In this document: piece after piece, positions 35,928 through 47,509 of the stretch | Layout: each line of letters starts with the position of its first letter | Numbering within the stretch: position 1 is the first letter of the stretch | NCBI GenBank assembly: GCA_905221605.1 | Contig: CAJNDS010000717.1 | Coordinates: forward strand, 5,001 to 69,000 | Length of the DNA stretch: 64,000 nt | Direction of reading: 5' to 3' | Source: Symbiodinium natans | Lineage: Eukaryota > Sar > Dinophyceae > Suessiales > Symbiodiniaceae | The notes under the pieces: generated by a model | Seen by the model: only the letters and a program-made list of their open reading frames with translations | Databases searched by the model: none | What the model was told of the DNA's origin: nothing | Made by a program: the position numbers and the translations under genes

Positions 35928-37080
35928 CTATGCGCAATTCAGAGCAGACTGAGGACGAGTCAGTGTGCCCTTGCCCTTTCGACCGGGATCAGGCCCTCCC
36001 TGCGCATGGGTGCCAGTGTAGAGGCTCTTGTCATCATAGAACCGCACTGTTTCTGCTTTCGTGCTGTTGAGGACGGGCCCACCACAACACCTTCAGTACG
36101 ACTTGGCATCACCAAAAAAAGTGGGAAGCACGACGTAACACTTCCGGCGTGCCTGACTGCGCGCCACACCTCTTCGAGCGTCAAAGTCTTCTTCTCTGCG
36201 ATCATCTCCAGGGCAGCATCGAACTGCTCCAGCCCGATCCGACGATGCCCTTTCCTGCTTTTCTCTGCTGCAAAAAATGCGAACTGGATAGTGGTTGTTC
36301 GGTTCGTGTCCAAGCCCAAACAGCGATGTACTGGCATGCCTGCCACCGTCACCCCCGAACCCTTGAAGACAAAACGCCCTGCCAACTCCAAGCCTCCAAG
36401 CCTCCGGCGCTTCTGCAAGCTACAAAGAGAACCTACTCAGTGAGTCGGAAAGCCAGAGCCACGCACCGAATTGCGGTATCCAGACCATGGTACGAATCTG
36501 GAAAGCAAAGGACCAAAACATACTAAACCCCTGCACTCTGAATCACTCTAAACCGTCACACCGTGCCACGACTCCTGATTCGTTCCCATGACTTTCGTGG
36601 GGGGTTCAAATTCACAATTGTCTGGTAAGGCTGACCCGGCAGCACACGCTTCTGCCAACCAAGAGTCTTGCATGCTTTTGCAAAGATAATGTCAACATCT
36701 GTCTTGGTGAGGTTCTTGTCCAGCAAGGAGGAATCCTGCTTCACAGCCCGAACTATCCAATGATTCGAAACGCACCTTCAGCGGGCATCTTAGCAACGAC
36801 TGTTTGCGTTGCCCAGGTCCTTGCAAAGCTTCGCAAATGATTTGCCATCCATGCCTGCACGCACAAACCAGCCAACTTCCAGCAGATACACTCATGGCAA
36901 ACCACACGCGACTCTCATAACCTCGTCTACCTCCTGACTGCGAAACTTGCGATAACTTGCGGCAAGGCGGACGATTGTGCCTGGCTTGGTTCCGCAGAAG
37001 GCTTTGAACGTCCGCTCCACGGTGCCCCATGGCCGATTAATGTCTTCGTCCGCTTCCTCGACGATCAGGTCAACTGCACC
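35928..37080 (-). CDS. p25-alpha (TPPP-like) domain, exons of domain 1
   Basis: At least five exons. Exon 1 (36981-~37080) ends GTVERTFKAFCGTKP(G). Exon 2 (36820-36854) gives MDGKSFAKLCK. Exon 3 (from 36735) gives DSSLLDKNLTKTDVDIIFAK. Exon 4 (36153-~36268) gives KSRKGHRRIGLEQFDAALEM and EEVWRAV. Exon 5 (35928-36090) gives PVLNSTKAETVRFYDDKSLY and TGTHAQGGPDPGRKGKG. Joined, this is a full p25-alpha domain with the Gly-rich tail. Introns of 126 nt (36855-36980), 84 nt (36736-36819) and 62 nt (36091-36152) start GC, GA and GC and are flanked AG|G on both sides; the intron between exons 3 and 4 is unresolved. Without these introns the reading frame looks broken. A stop follows at 35928-35930 unless another donor is used before it. 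The 5' end is uncertain. Confidence 0.85.
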
Positions 37081-39365
37081 TTCCAAGCACGCACTCGCCA
37101 AGTCACCACGTCCAAAAAAATGACAAAAAAGGCGCACACCCCTGAGCTGAACACGTGGATGGGTTCTCGTGGTGTCGACACTGCTAGCAGAGATGCTCGG
37201 GCAGGGAGATTTTTCATCATCCGTGCCTCAGCAATGCGCGGGTAAAAAAGACGCCGTGGCAACGTAAAATACAAAAACCGAGTTGAATCTGTAACGGGAT
37301 TCTTCTGTTTTACTTGTCCTGAATTGTTTTACTCTCGCAGGAGTCCTTTGCAACGAAAAAGAAGGGTTGCGCTGGCTGCCTGCTTGTGATGTGTGCCTTA
37401 GTTCATGTTGCTTTGACAGTCTCGTAAGTAGCTCAAGTGAGGCTCTGTTTGGGGGTCCCGCGGTAAATCTCTGTAAACAAGGTCCCAGATTCGTTTAAAG
37501 GAGAGCGCCACTAAAGTCCCTGGTCTTGCCCTCCGGCTACAGGCCTGGCTTCCATCTGAGCCACGACAAGCTAGTTACACAACAGCCCGGCTTTGCATGT
37601 GAATCACTCTTGACGACTTGAAAAGTTTGAGACATTCTGGAGTAGAAGAACGAACCCGGCCAAATCCAACACACTGAATAGCAGCTCTGAGCCCCACACC
37701 ACTTGCTGAATTCGGCTGAGTACCTTCCCATGGACAGTTTACAAATTGTGGCATTGCAACTGCAAGCATGGATGCCATGACTAACGCGTTTTCCGCGACG
37801 ATGACTGCCAGTCTGGGCATCGCCACCTGGCGATCGCGGAGATACAGACCTGGGCGAAAATGATGCGGTCGCAGAGAGTAATGATTCGGAGCGTAGAAAG
37901 CAACAGCAGGGTGCCGTTGGGAAGGCTAGTTCATTGGAAATTTGGGATCTCACCTGCACCACTCTTGCATCGAGTAGGCCCAAGAAAACACAGGTGCAGT
38001 CTGTTCATCGGGTGGGACGGTTGGAGTGGGTGATCGAAGTGGATGTTGGCATGCTGATGTTGCATTGCTGACATTGTCTCATTTTTGGTGCCGCCCTCAA
38101 TCGCAGCTGGCTTTCGGTCCTCCAGCATGGCTATTTCGGGCTCAGTGTATGTGCCAGATGATGTCACGGTTTACGGGGCGAATGTGAGCATTTCCAAACT
38201 CTCCAGCATTAGATACACCCGGATAACGACAGGAAATGCACGTTGGCGCGATCCTTACGCATTCTTACGCACGGCTTCTTTGTTTGCAGACCTTGGAGCT
38301 TTAAACACCAGACGAGGTCTACTGGCTTTGTGCTTCGAATGATTCACACTGCTATTGCCTCCTTTGGACCAAGAGTGAAGGAAGTAAAAGCGAGAAGGCT
38401 GGAGCAAGAAAGGGAAAAGAAGGGAGGAGAGAGCAAATGAGTCAAGGAAACAAAGGGGAAACAGATCTCTGAAGGTGCGCACATGCTGCAGTATTGATCA
38501 TATGAACGTGAGTGCTAAGGTGATCGCGGAGAAGCTTTCGGTCGACTGTCGAAAGACTTGTCGGTTTCAACCTGAGTGGACTATCAGGCACTGATCGTGT
38601 TCCAAGTCCCCCACAACTGAGCCCATAGCGGAACTACTCCGTGATACTGGCAGTCGAGGAGGCCGAAGCAGTGGCGACGCAGCGGCTAACTCCTGTTCCG
38701 AAGCAAAGCATAGGAAAGCATCCGCACCAAGATCGCAGAATATCAGGCCTGCTTGGTCACGAGGCCTTTTCTCCGTATCAAAGGGGAAAGCGGCATTTGG
38801 CTTGGGCGGGAAGAAGTTTCTGGTCGCAGTCCTGCGCCCCATAAGCCGTCAATAGGACAAGCTTGCTCCAGGAATTTGGTCCTTCCAGTGGTTCCGAATG
38901 AACCCCGCAGTCAGAGCCTTGGCAAACAAAACAGATGTAGTTCTTGTGAAGCGGCCAGCACCATCACAACAACAAATATTCTACGATGATGGCTATGACC
39001 ACAACCGTTGGCTCTCCTACGCCGTCGTCTGTTCGCATTCCGACCCCAACTCTCATTCCGATGCGCTCTTCCCGCTCCAATCATAGTTGCAGAGCTGGTC
39101 GCAGACTCGCAGAAGCAATATCACAAAAGACCAGAAATTGACAGCACAATAACGTCTTGTAAGATGTAATAAGAACAACAAAGGACAACTCAGAACCACT
39201 CTTAAGCAACAACAAGTGTTCATGATTGTTCATGCATAAGAAGAACTGTTACAAAGGTAAAAAGCATAACCGTGATTTACTTGTGAACGTGAGGATGCTT
39301 CGATGTGCGGGGATGTTCTCAACTTCTTGTAGCTGAACCCCGAGACCCCAGTAAACCGTCTTCAG
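37081..39365. other. No recognisable gene
   Basis: Upstream flank of the p25 gene and unique sequence beyond. Frames at 37537-37983 (-) are open for 148 codons but show no domain. Nothing else stands out. Confidence 0.35.
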
Positions 39366-39870
39366 GAACCTCGTCGGAAACAGATTAGAAACGTGCGGAA
39401 ACTGAAATGAAGACGATGGAAAACGGAGATTCGGGAAACCAAAAGCATCTATTCGAGAAACTACAAACACCCAATTCGGAAACTGGCAACGCAAATTCGC
39501 GGATTCAGGAAACTGGATGGAAACTGCGATTCGGAAACTGCAGATTCGGGACACTGAAAACTGCGGACTAAGGAAACTGATGATAAGCCCAAACCCCCCC
39601 AATAAAAACAAACAATAAATAAATACATAAAATGACCCAGAAACCCACCCTATCCCTTAAGAACGGAGACCCTAAAACCCTAAACCCAAAAAAAAACTCA
39701 AAACCCCAAAAACCCCTAACCCATAAACGGCCCAAACCCGAAAAAACCGACAAACCCAAAAAACACACAAACCCGAAGTACAGAAGCCTGTAAAACTAAA
39801 AACCCTTAACCCTAAGAACCCTGAACCTCAAAAACTCCTGAACCCTAAAAACCTTGAACTAAACACAAAG
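39366..39870. repeat. GGAAACTG repeats passing into decayed telomeric heptamers
   Basis: 39370-39580 repeats phrases of the type GGAAACTG and AGATTCGGG(A)A. From 39640 to 39860 the sequence turns into degenerate CCCTAAA-like heptamers (AACCCTAAACCC, AAAACCC, CCCTTAACCCTAAGAACCC). Open frames are by-products. Confidence 0.6.
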
Positions 39871-42800
39871 AGAGACAGCAGCGAACATCTTATAGGACAT
39901 CCAAGCCCAGACAATGTTTCAGGTTGCGGGTGTCCCCTTGACTAGTAGCCACGGCCAGATCAGGGCACACTACGGCAACCGCGCACTCACCCCGTCCCCA
40001 AAGCCCAACCCCAACCCCTGCAACCTTTAAAGCCATCTAATCTCTTGTTGACTTCAGATCTATAACTCCTCGCAGTTCAGACCACGCAGTTCCTGACTCA
40101 ATGAAAAAGCCCCGCTTAGGGCCTAGGGAAGTTAAAACTGGAACGATTGCTTACCCTGCGTGGGGGGGTCCAAACAGGCTGGAGACTGCAGGAGCCCGAG
40201 CCCTGAACTAGAAACTGCAAGGGCCCAAGCCCTACACTAGAGACTGCAGGGTGCACAGCCTAACACTAGTCCGCTACGCCCTGCTAAACATAACTGCGGT
40301 TAAGGACTACGCAACGCGGCATGAGTCATTTTGAAACGCTGGCCAAGGATCCAGGTGCAGTCGGATGCTTGAGAAGCGCTACGATGCGCTACGTGCCGGC
40401 GGAAAACAGACGGCGGAGATAAAACCGGGACAGCGAATGCATGCGGAATGCTGGATGTGACCACATGTTTCATTCGGAAGCTTGACCCACAGGGGTAAGG
40501 CTAGCATTCAAGCAAAAGATAGACATGTCATGTTCATGCGGGTACGGACTGGCGGGTCGAACATGGCAGTCCAAGGAACCAGGCTGTGGAAGCCCAGCCT
40601 GCTGCATAGCATCGACTAAGGCCAGCAAACAAACTGTGACATCCCCAACCGCCTTCACGCACGCTCTGGTGTGTTTCTGTCATTCCCCACCGAACAGGGA
40701 CCAAAGTGAGATTCATCATGCGACGCGACATGCTCAGGGACAGCAGGGACAGCTCTCAGGCAGTACAACATTCAGGACAGCAGGCGGGCAACTGTACCGA
40801 AACGGTGCATCACTAAGCCCGGTGTGCAGGCCAAAGGGCCTTTTTTGGGGAACTGAACCGAAATCTTGCATTACTAACATGTCAGGAGGGAGGCTCAGGT
40901 GGACCACAACGAAATGTTGCCTCACTAAGCAGGCCATTGGCCACTTTATGGGGAGGCTTGGAATCTGGGGAAAAGGGGCTGATTTGCTGGCCAAACCCGC
41001 ATTTGGGCATTTGGAAGGTTCGACGAACCAGGCCGAACCCGAGTCTACGTACTCTATGTATCCCCTAAGTTACTGACCCCCTGCAGTGTACCCTGAACAA
41101 GGTGCTGACATGGCTTTGCTGTGAACCAGAGAGGCAGGAAACGGATGGGAGACAACAGCACCACTAGACAGTCACAGCATCCATCGCCCGTTGGGAAACG
41201 ACTGGTGGACAACAGTCCCCACAGCTAAAGCTGTAAGCTGTTTGCGGAAAATTAGGAACCCCCAGCGAAAGCTCGGGAAAAACACAACAGTTGAGCCAAA
41301 ATCTGAAAAATCTTGCAAGTAAGAACGATCGCGAAAGCTCCATGGAGCTCGCTGACATGGGAGTACGTGCATTACACGTGCAACTTCCACAACTTGACAC
41401 ACGAGGAAGGCGGAGCTTCAGCCAAGACTCTCAGGTGGCTCACGGTCACAGGTTCGCAAATCAATTCCTGACACCGCGCCAACAAGCTTAAGGATTCTGT
41501 GTGAGAGAACTCGTGGGGATGTACGATGATGTACGACGCACACATACGCACACTCGACGCCGTCGCGCCTCATCCTCAAGGCTCCGCGAGCGTGTGGAGG
41601 AGCCCTCGGGCGCAGTCGCCTTTGCACAGGATGATTTTACTAAGCTTTGTCTCTTCGACATTGCTATTATGTTGTTGGCTTAGCTTAGCACCGCCCTTTC
41701 CGTGCTACGGGCTCCACGAAGCAATCGCGGAAAGCCACTCTCAGCATCCTGCACACGAACTTTGAAGCTTTGTGCCATAAGCAGGACAGGCTTTCGCATG
41801 CAGAAGACACCAGTCTCACCTGCTGCACGGGCAGCAGTTTAGGTACCTCGGCAAGGAATACCGTTGATGAGCACCTCCAATATACCTCCCGTTGCCCTTG
41901 GTCTCACTCGTTCTCTGAGCCCCCTCTGAGCTTGCTGCACCATGGACGGTTACCTGCATAGGGCACTCTAGGCAACATAAAACAGGATGGCAGCTGCTCT
42001 TTTGGCATGGGAGGCACGTGTTTCCTTAGTTCTCAGACTCCAACCGCAACTTGATGCGACCGCATTGGGAGGAGCACTAGAGCCCCTTGATCCAAGATGC
42101 TGCAGGTGGCGCCTGGTATGGTGCGAACTCATCATTTCTCAAAGAGCGGAAAACCCAACAGAATGTAGTATGCTACAGAATGCACTGCAAGCCGAGATGA
42201 TATCGTGCATGACAGCTCTCTTGAAACTTTCGACTTCAAGCACTTCGTTAAGGTTTAGGGTAAGAGGGACCCTTAAAGGGGAACCCCTCTTATAAGAGGG
42301 TCTCTTAAACAGGGACCTTATTCAGAGGGTCTATATCCCCAAGGGTCCCCCTAATCCTATCCCCTAGATTCGTAGCATCGTAGAGCGGACTAGCGGAGTG
42401 GCGGAGTGGCGGAGTGGCAAATGCGTACGTTGCACTCCTGCTTGCACACACTACACCTCCCGCTCCCACGCCTTGCACCCCACAAACTGCAACGACTTGC
42501 TTGTCAACAGCGTGAGAAGTCATGCCTCAAGTTGGCAGTAGAACAAGATACCGCTAAACGCAAGAAGCCCCTGAAGTCACTTGCACGTTCCTCATCGTTT
42601 GCTGCCATTTTTTTTCTAGGATCCACTGGTGATACAAACGGTTGACGAGTGGTGCATGGCCGATGTATCGGCAACTTGATCAACTTCGACGGTTTGTACT
42701 CCACTGCAAAATGCTTCTACGCCTAACGCAACTGTTCAATTGTTCTCATCGACAAATCTTTGCAGCGCTGCTTTAGGGGCGATGTCTGCACCTTGAGGGC

Positions 42801-44590
42801 AGCTCAACGGCGCTTGTCGCTGTAGCTAAGTCTGCTCAGTGCAAGGCAGATCTCTCAAAATACACCTCGGTTCGATGTACAGTCACACACTTCGTCGGTA
42901 TGTAGCGGTGGAAACAAGTCCTGCTCAGGAAATCTACTTCGCCCTGAAGTTTCGCTATGCTGCTCAATACATGGCAGCATTATTGTAAACTCTGCAAAGT
43001 GAAGGGCAAGCACAAAGTTGCCAGTCTGTGTTCTTCGCAATCTCTGGCAAGTCAAAACTAACTCCTAGTTCTATGTGAACCCAAGTGCGGAAACAAACGC
43101 GATTCGAAACACAAGGTAAGGATCAACATGCCAAATGTATGAGTGGGAATGAGCCGGCCACGCGGGCTGGTGAATCGCTGTGATGAGCTTCTTGGCGCTC
43201 TTGACGTTCTTTAGGTTTTTGAGCATTCTGACCTTCTTGATGCTTTTTGTCCGTAGGACAGAGGGTCAATGCGGTCAGCACGGTCAAAAAAATCAAAGCG
43301 GTCAAAGCAGTCAAAACGGTAAGGTGGCCAGGCCAACCCTCTTGCATAGACGGCCGCCGTTGTCAAGCCCAAATGCTTGAATTAAACATTAACATGTTTC
43401 AAAGCAAGACTCAATCAGAAGTATGCCAGTGTCAACTGCAAAAAATGAATATTTGAAGCTCTTGTCTTGAGGCTAGTGGGTGCATGCTCAAGGTCAGTTA
43501 CGTTTCCTGAAAGAAAAAACGAACAACACGTGAACAAAATGAAGGACACTTTTGGATAAGATTGAAAGAGCTTGTTTTTGAAGAAGCATAGCTGTAGCAT
43601 CCTTGGCATATCTGCCATGTCTGCCATATTCTGCCACGAAGGCCCAGTTTGATGTATTGCAACACGGGTTGGAAGGCCATGGCTAGTGCATGGTTGATGT
43701 TAGTTCGCTTGGCTCGCCCATGTTCACCCATACACCCCACCAGGCGGGCTTGGTGTCAACGGCAACGCCGTGCCGTGCAGAGAACCCTCAAAGGCTTTCA
43801 ACATGCTCACAAGGACATGGCACACTGCACACTGAAAAAATTTCCAATCGCTGAGCCTGACCTACGCCGAGTGCAGTCAACCATGTAGACGTGCAAAGAG
43901 TGCACGGATCACTTACCCAATGCTGGACGTCGATTTTTTTGACTTTTTTGTTGAAAAGGGAAGTGCAAGCCATGTGACGGCGCCTTTATTTGGGTTCAGG
44001 CTGCCGTGTACCTTTTGCCCAAATCCCTGCTTCATGATCTCCAGCCTTATACCACGCCCTCTGCGCATTTTGCGTGCGCAAGAGGCACTTTGCGGGGCAT
44101 CATGTTTTGTCTGTGAAGCCAAAACGGCCGACACCGACAAAGCCCCACCTTTTTTCTGCCGTTGCCTGTTGCAATGTTGACGCTGGGGCATGTTTTTGCC
44201 GCCCGTACTGCTGCGCGCCGGCGAACGCATGTGAGCAAGAACACGACGAAAGATGGGGAGAAGAACCTCGGGGGCTGAGCCAAAGTGCAGGGTCCTGACA
44301 GATGGGTCAACCCGGACAGCGTGAAAGGGTTTGAGTCCGGTGCCTTTAACGCCCTGGATCTGAAGAAGGTAACCCGGCAGGGGGACCCCTCAAAAAGCAC
44401 TCCAGCAAAACTTGCAACTTGAGAGCAGAGCAAAGCAGATAAAACGGCGTCGGCGTTTTTCATCGAACCGACCCTATCATATGTGAGCTTGCGTTGCACG
44501 CATCAAAACAGAACATGTGAACAGCAAATAGTATCCTCGGTGAGCTTGCCTTGTACGATTTCAACAGCAAACAAAAAAGCCAGACGTAGC
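39871..44590. other. No recognisable gene; small repeats and palindromes
   Basis: 40175-40275 has three ~35-bp repeats (GAGACTGCAGG..GCCC.AGCCCT.CACTA). 42245-42360 is rich in GGGACCCTTAA-type inverted phrases, including the perfect 16-bp palindrome CCCTCTTATAAGAGGG at 42285-42300. Near 43270-43325 a GCGGTCAAAGCAGTCAAAA-type micro-repeat occurs. No conserved domain seen on either strand. Confidence 0.4.
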
Positions 44591-44592
44591 GT

Positions 44593-44785
44593 TTAACATG
44601 GTTACTCTAAAAACCCTAAACCCCTAAACCTTAAACACCCTAAACCCTAAACCCTAAAACTCCAAAACCCTAAACCCTAAACCCTAAAACCCTAAAACCC
44701 TAAACTAAACCCTAAACCCTAAAACTCTAAACCCTAAAAACCCTAAAACCCTACACCCTAAACCCTAAACCCTAAAGTCTAGCCA
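44593..44785. repeat. Interstitial telomeric heptamers (CCCTAAA)
   Basis: About 190 bp of CCCTAAA with length variants, in the same orientation as 1508-2520. It lies ~0.65 kb left of the CA tract that starts the tandem array of 12-kb units. Confidence 0.85.
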
Positions 44786-45440
44786 TCATGTCCATGTTAA
44801 ATGCCGCACCCGCCACAAAAAACTGGTTCAACTACCGACTGAGTTATTTAACTGAACAATGTTGACGCGATGTCTGCACAAAGTGTATCCCGCACACGAA
44901 CTATATTGTACACACGCAACTTAACCGCACATATGCATCGACCCAACTATGTTATATGCGAGCAGCCGCGAGCACATGTGCAAAAGCAACCGTTGTCAAC
45001 ATCAATCAAAATACTGGCTAAAAACAGGGGGGGCCGAAGAGGGGGGGGGAACCTGCCCCGCTCCCCCCCTACCACAGGTTCCGCAACATGCAAGGTTCTT
45101 TTTGTGGGAGGGGCTGCGCATGGCAGTAACGTGGCGCGGGGCAAAGGAGCAAGGTTGGGGGCGTTGAACCTGGGTTCAACCCGAACTTCCGGCCGGTTGA
45201 GCACGATTCTTGCATGCATCAGCAACAAAGCCAAAGCTCGTTTTTCCAGAAACCGCTTCTTTGTTGCATTAACTGAACAATTAGAACTTGCAACATTACA
45301 ATGGACAGCATAGACACAGCGACTAAAATGAAGGTGCAAAAAGGTACCACACAGCGACCAAAAATAAAGACACAGAAAAAAACGCAAAAAACACGCGAGC
45401 ACCAAAAATGAAGCACAGCACCCCGCAAACCAACCCACTT
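44786..45440. other. Flank between telomeric tract and tandem array
   Basis: Unique sequence with two G-rich stretches (GGGGGGGCCGAAGAGGGGGG near 45028-45050). It is not repeated at 57.2-57.5 kb or elsewhere in the window, so it marks the left outside edge of the array. No gene recognised. Confidence 0.5.
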
Positions 45441-45453
45441 TGCAACTACAAAT

Positions 45454-45455
<2 letters not shown>

Positions 45456-45486
<31 letters not shown>
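45456..45486. repeat. (CA)n tract at start of array unit 1
   Basis: Uninterrupted CA dinucleotides ending in the junction CACAC|TTTTTGTTTTAGTGCT. The same junction follows a two-repeat remnant at 57546 (unit 2) and the long CA satellite at 60850 (unit 3). Confidence 0.9.
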
Positions 45487-45487
<1 letters not shown>

Positions 45488-45650
45488 TTTGTTTTAGTGC
45501 TCCACATATTCATGTAGTTGAAGATCTGCTGGAGAAGGACATGCTCAAGCAAGAGGTAGTGGATGAGCCCGTAAGTGATGAGGTAGAAGGGTCGCGAATG
45601 AAGGTTTATATGACATATCATATAGGGTTTAGGGTCTTGTGCAAACTGTG

Positions 45651-45985
45651 CTCATCACGCTCCGATGCTCCACAATTCATACTCTGATGCTCCACAATTC
45701 ATGCTCACACAACTCTGCTCATCACGCTCAGATGCTCTGCAATTCATGCTGTGATGTTCCACAACTCATGCTTACACAAGGCTGCTCATCACGCTCAGAT
45801 GCTCTACAACTACAATTCATGCTCTGATGCTCCACACTTCATGCTCACACGACTCTGCTCATCACGCTCAGATGCTCCACAGTTCATGCTCTGATATTCC
45901 CCGCTTCATGCTCACACAACTCTGCTCATCACGCTCAGATGCTCCACAATTCGTGCTTAGATGCTACACACTCAAACATGCTCAA
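45651..45985. repeat. 67-bp minisatellite in leader 1
   Basis: CTCATCACGCTC(A/C)GATGCTC starts units at 45651, 45718, 45785, ~45858 and ~45925; period 67 (one unit has a 6-bp insertion, absent from unit 2). Each unit contains CAATTCATGCTCTGATG and CATGCTCACACAACTCTG. The same minisatellite begins at ~57720 and ~61018. Confidence 0.85.
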
Positions 45986-46491
45986 CACATGACATCAGTC
46001 GTTCCCACCATGCAAATGCCCTCTGCTCGCTGGACATGCTCACACAACTCTGCTCAACACGCTCAGATGCTTCACTGCAAACTGATCTGCTCCACACATG
46101 CTGGCATTCATATCATGCATTCCTGCTCCACGATTCATGCTCTGCATATCAGACTCCACTGCTCGGTCTCTCATGATATGTTCCGAACCTTCCCGTCGTC
46201 ATCGTTCATGTCCATGTATGCTCCATCAATATGCTCAAACAACATGCTCACGCAGTTCTGCTCAGCTACTTGGCTACACACGGCGCGCACACGGACAGTG
46301 TCACAATGTACTCAGGCTTGATGGGCTCAAGATCTTCGTGTCATGATCAGGCATCAAAGAATGCACCCCATGCTCGAATACCAGATGTTCAAAACGAAAA
46401 TCACGTTCTTGTAGAAGTAGTTGAAGCAACAGCGATGATGCACCATACACAGCTTGCGTTACAGAACGTCTAAGACAATCACGCAGGTACA

Positions 46492-46568
46492 CAGTTGGAC
46501 GTCTCCAACTGCTTCACCACGAACCATGGGCGTCTTTGTTAGCAGGAGACCCATGGCCGTGCTCCTGC
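46492..46568. ncRNA. Two-hairpin element with possible pseudoknot, copy 1
   Basis: Hairpin 1: arms CAGTTGGA (46492-46499) and TCCAACTG (46504-46511) around loop CGTC. Hairpin 2: arms CCATGGG (46524-46530) and CCCATGG (46550-46556). Its loop contains GCAGGAG (46542-46548), which is complementary to CTCCTGC at 46562-46568, so an H-type pseudoknot is possible. It lies 154 nt beyond the stop of gene G on the G strand. In copy 3 (61570-61649) both stems have different sequences that still pair, while the loops are the same. This argues for selection on structure. Function unknown: 3'-end processing, termination, RNA stability or a DNA-level hairpin are all possible. Confidence 0.75.
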
Positions 46569-46721
46569 CCCCTGCTGAAAATCACATGTAAGCTTCTGGT
46601 TGATCTATAACTCTGTGCTCCTTTTCGATCTCGTATGCAGTGCTTGTGGACGATCCCGCATGTACAGCGGTGTGCCACACACACCCCTTTCGGGGCGACA
46701 AATGGATGGAAAGCATGTAAT

Positions 46722-47093
46722 TCACACGTAGAGGTAGTCCAAGTCTACGAACTTTTCAGCTCGCTGTTTGGCTTGTTTGTGCGGCGCCGTGATGAGGTGG
46801 ATCTCCCATTGTCGTACTGTTCTGGAAGCGATCCTGCAAATTGGACATGCCAGGTACTTGTCCTCCGTCGGGTGGCATCTCATCTTCTTGACTTTCCCGT
46901 ATTTGTGATGTTTCCGATGTCGATTGGGGTTTGGACAAGATCTGCTTCTGGGCGTGTGGTAGTCATCTCTGGCTTGGTACTTCAGGAGCATGTCTTCCAC
47001 CCGCTTGGTACTCTCTTCCTGACTCATCACCACGTTGAAGTCGGCTCTGTTCTTGATGTAGCGGGCGTGGTACATGATCTCGTGGCTGGTCAT
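46722..47093 (-). CDS. Array gene G: small C2H2 (matrin/U1-type) zinc-finger protein
   Basis: 123 codons from the ATG that copy 3 also uses (MTSHEIMYH...). An upstream ATG at 47237 is open here, but the frame is broken in copy 3, so I reject it. A basic stretch (SRSCPNPNRHRKHHKYGKVK) precedes a finger CPIC-x12-H-x5-H (residues ~84-106), the spacing of U1C/matrin-type fingers that bind RNA or nucleic acid. It ends KFVDLDYLYV. Copy 3 (61802-62173) has the same length with 11 substitutions by eye, none in the finger ligands. Last gene of the minus-strand cluster, followed by the conserved leader. Function unknown; a nucleic-acid-binding role is an inference. Confidence 0.75.
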   Translation of the reverse strand: MTSHEIMYHARYIKNRADFNVVMSQEESTKRVEDMLLKYQARDDYHTPRSRSCPNPNRHRKHHKYGKVKKMRCHPTEDKYLACPICRIASRTVRQWEIHLITAPHKQAKQRAEKFVDLDYLYV

Positions 47094-47509
47094 GGTGTTG
47101 TGCTTCCGCCGCTGGGGTGCGTTGGTAGCAAGGCAATGGAAATGGCTACTCTTTATGTGAAGCAGCTGCACGTCACGATCACAAATCAGCTCATCGGAGA
47201 GAATGCTGCGTCGGCTTCGGGCTCTAGTGACTTTCACTCAGTGAATGGTTCCGACGCACAAGGATGACAGTGCATTGATATCCTATGCTCGCTATTGGCA
47301 CATGTTCTTTTTCTCATCGGGCTGTGGAACAGTCCCATGTGACACTGCGCCAAACACTGATTGTGACAAGTTTTGGCACAGTTGCACAAACGCTCAAAAC
47401 TGAAAGAAGCTCTGCATGCGCTACAGACTGTGCCGGTGATGCATCTAAATCGCACGCTTCCAGTCAACACTAAAATGGCCTGATGTCAGTGGGGGTAGGG
47501 TTGAGGATG

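Larger units (their letters stand above)
45487..46721. repeat. Array unit 1: ~1.2-kb noncoding leader
   Basis: Copy 1 of a module repeated at 57551-58742 (about 99% identical by eye) and 60851-61801 (more diverged). In order it holds: TTTTTGTTTTAGTGCT; an AAGCAAGAGGTAGT stretch; a single TTTAGGG; the 67-bp minisatellite; a moderately conserved stretch (46370-46480); the two-hairpin element at 46492-46568; and a conserved tail with GTATGCAGTGCTTG and CACACACCCCTTTCGGGGCG just past the stop of gene G. Plus-strand frames of up to 164 codons in it follow the minisatellite and break between copies. It serves as the 3' flank of the minus-strand cluster, or a spacer between units. Confidence 0.85.

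Noticed and set aside
35960-36418. A separate 152-codon gene
   Set aside because: It is exon 4 of the p25-alpha gene read through a 62-nt GC-AG intron in the wrong frame; splicing restores VRFYDDKSLYTGTH.
45827-46321. 164-codon plus-strand frame in the leader (also at 57890-58384)
   Set aside because: Follows the 67-bp minisatellite, and the equivalent region of unit 3 does not keep the frame.
46560-46580. Helitron 3' end (hairpin followed by CTGA)
   Set aside because: CTGA follows, but the last stem is ~20 bases away, and no Rep/helicase gene or TC 5' end is present.
46480-46600. Known small ribozymes (hammerhead, HDV-like, twister) for the two-hairpin element
   Set aside because: No CUGANGA/GAAA hammerhead core, no HDV-type nested pseudoknot order, and no twister core bases in either orientation.
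47094-47237. Longer start for gene G (171 codons)
   Set aside because: The upstream frame is shifted in unit 3, while the downstream ATG and everything after it are conserved.
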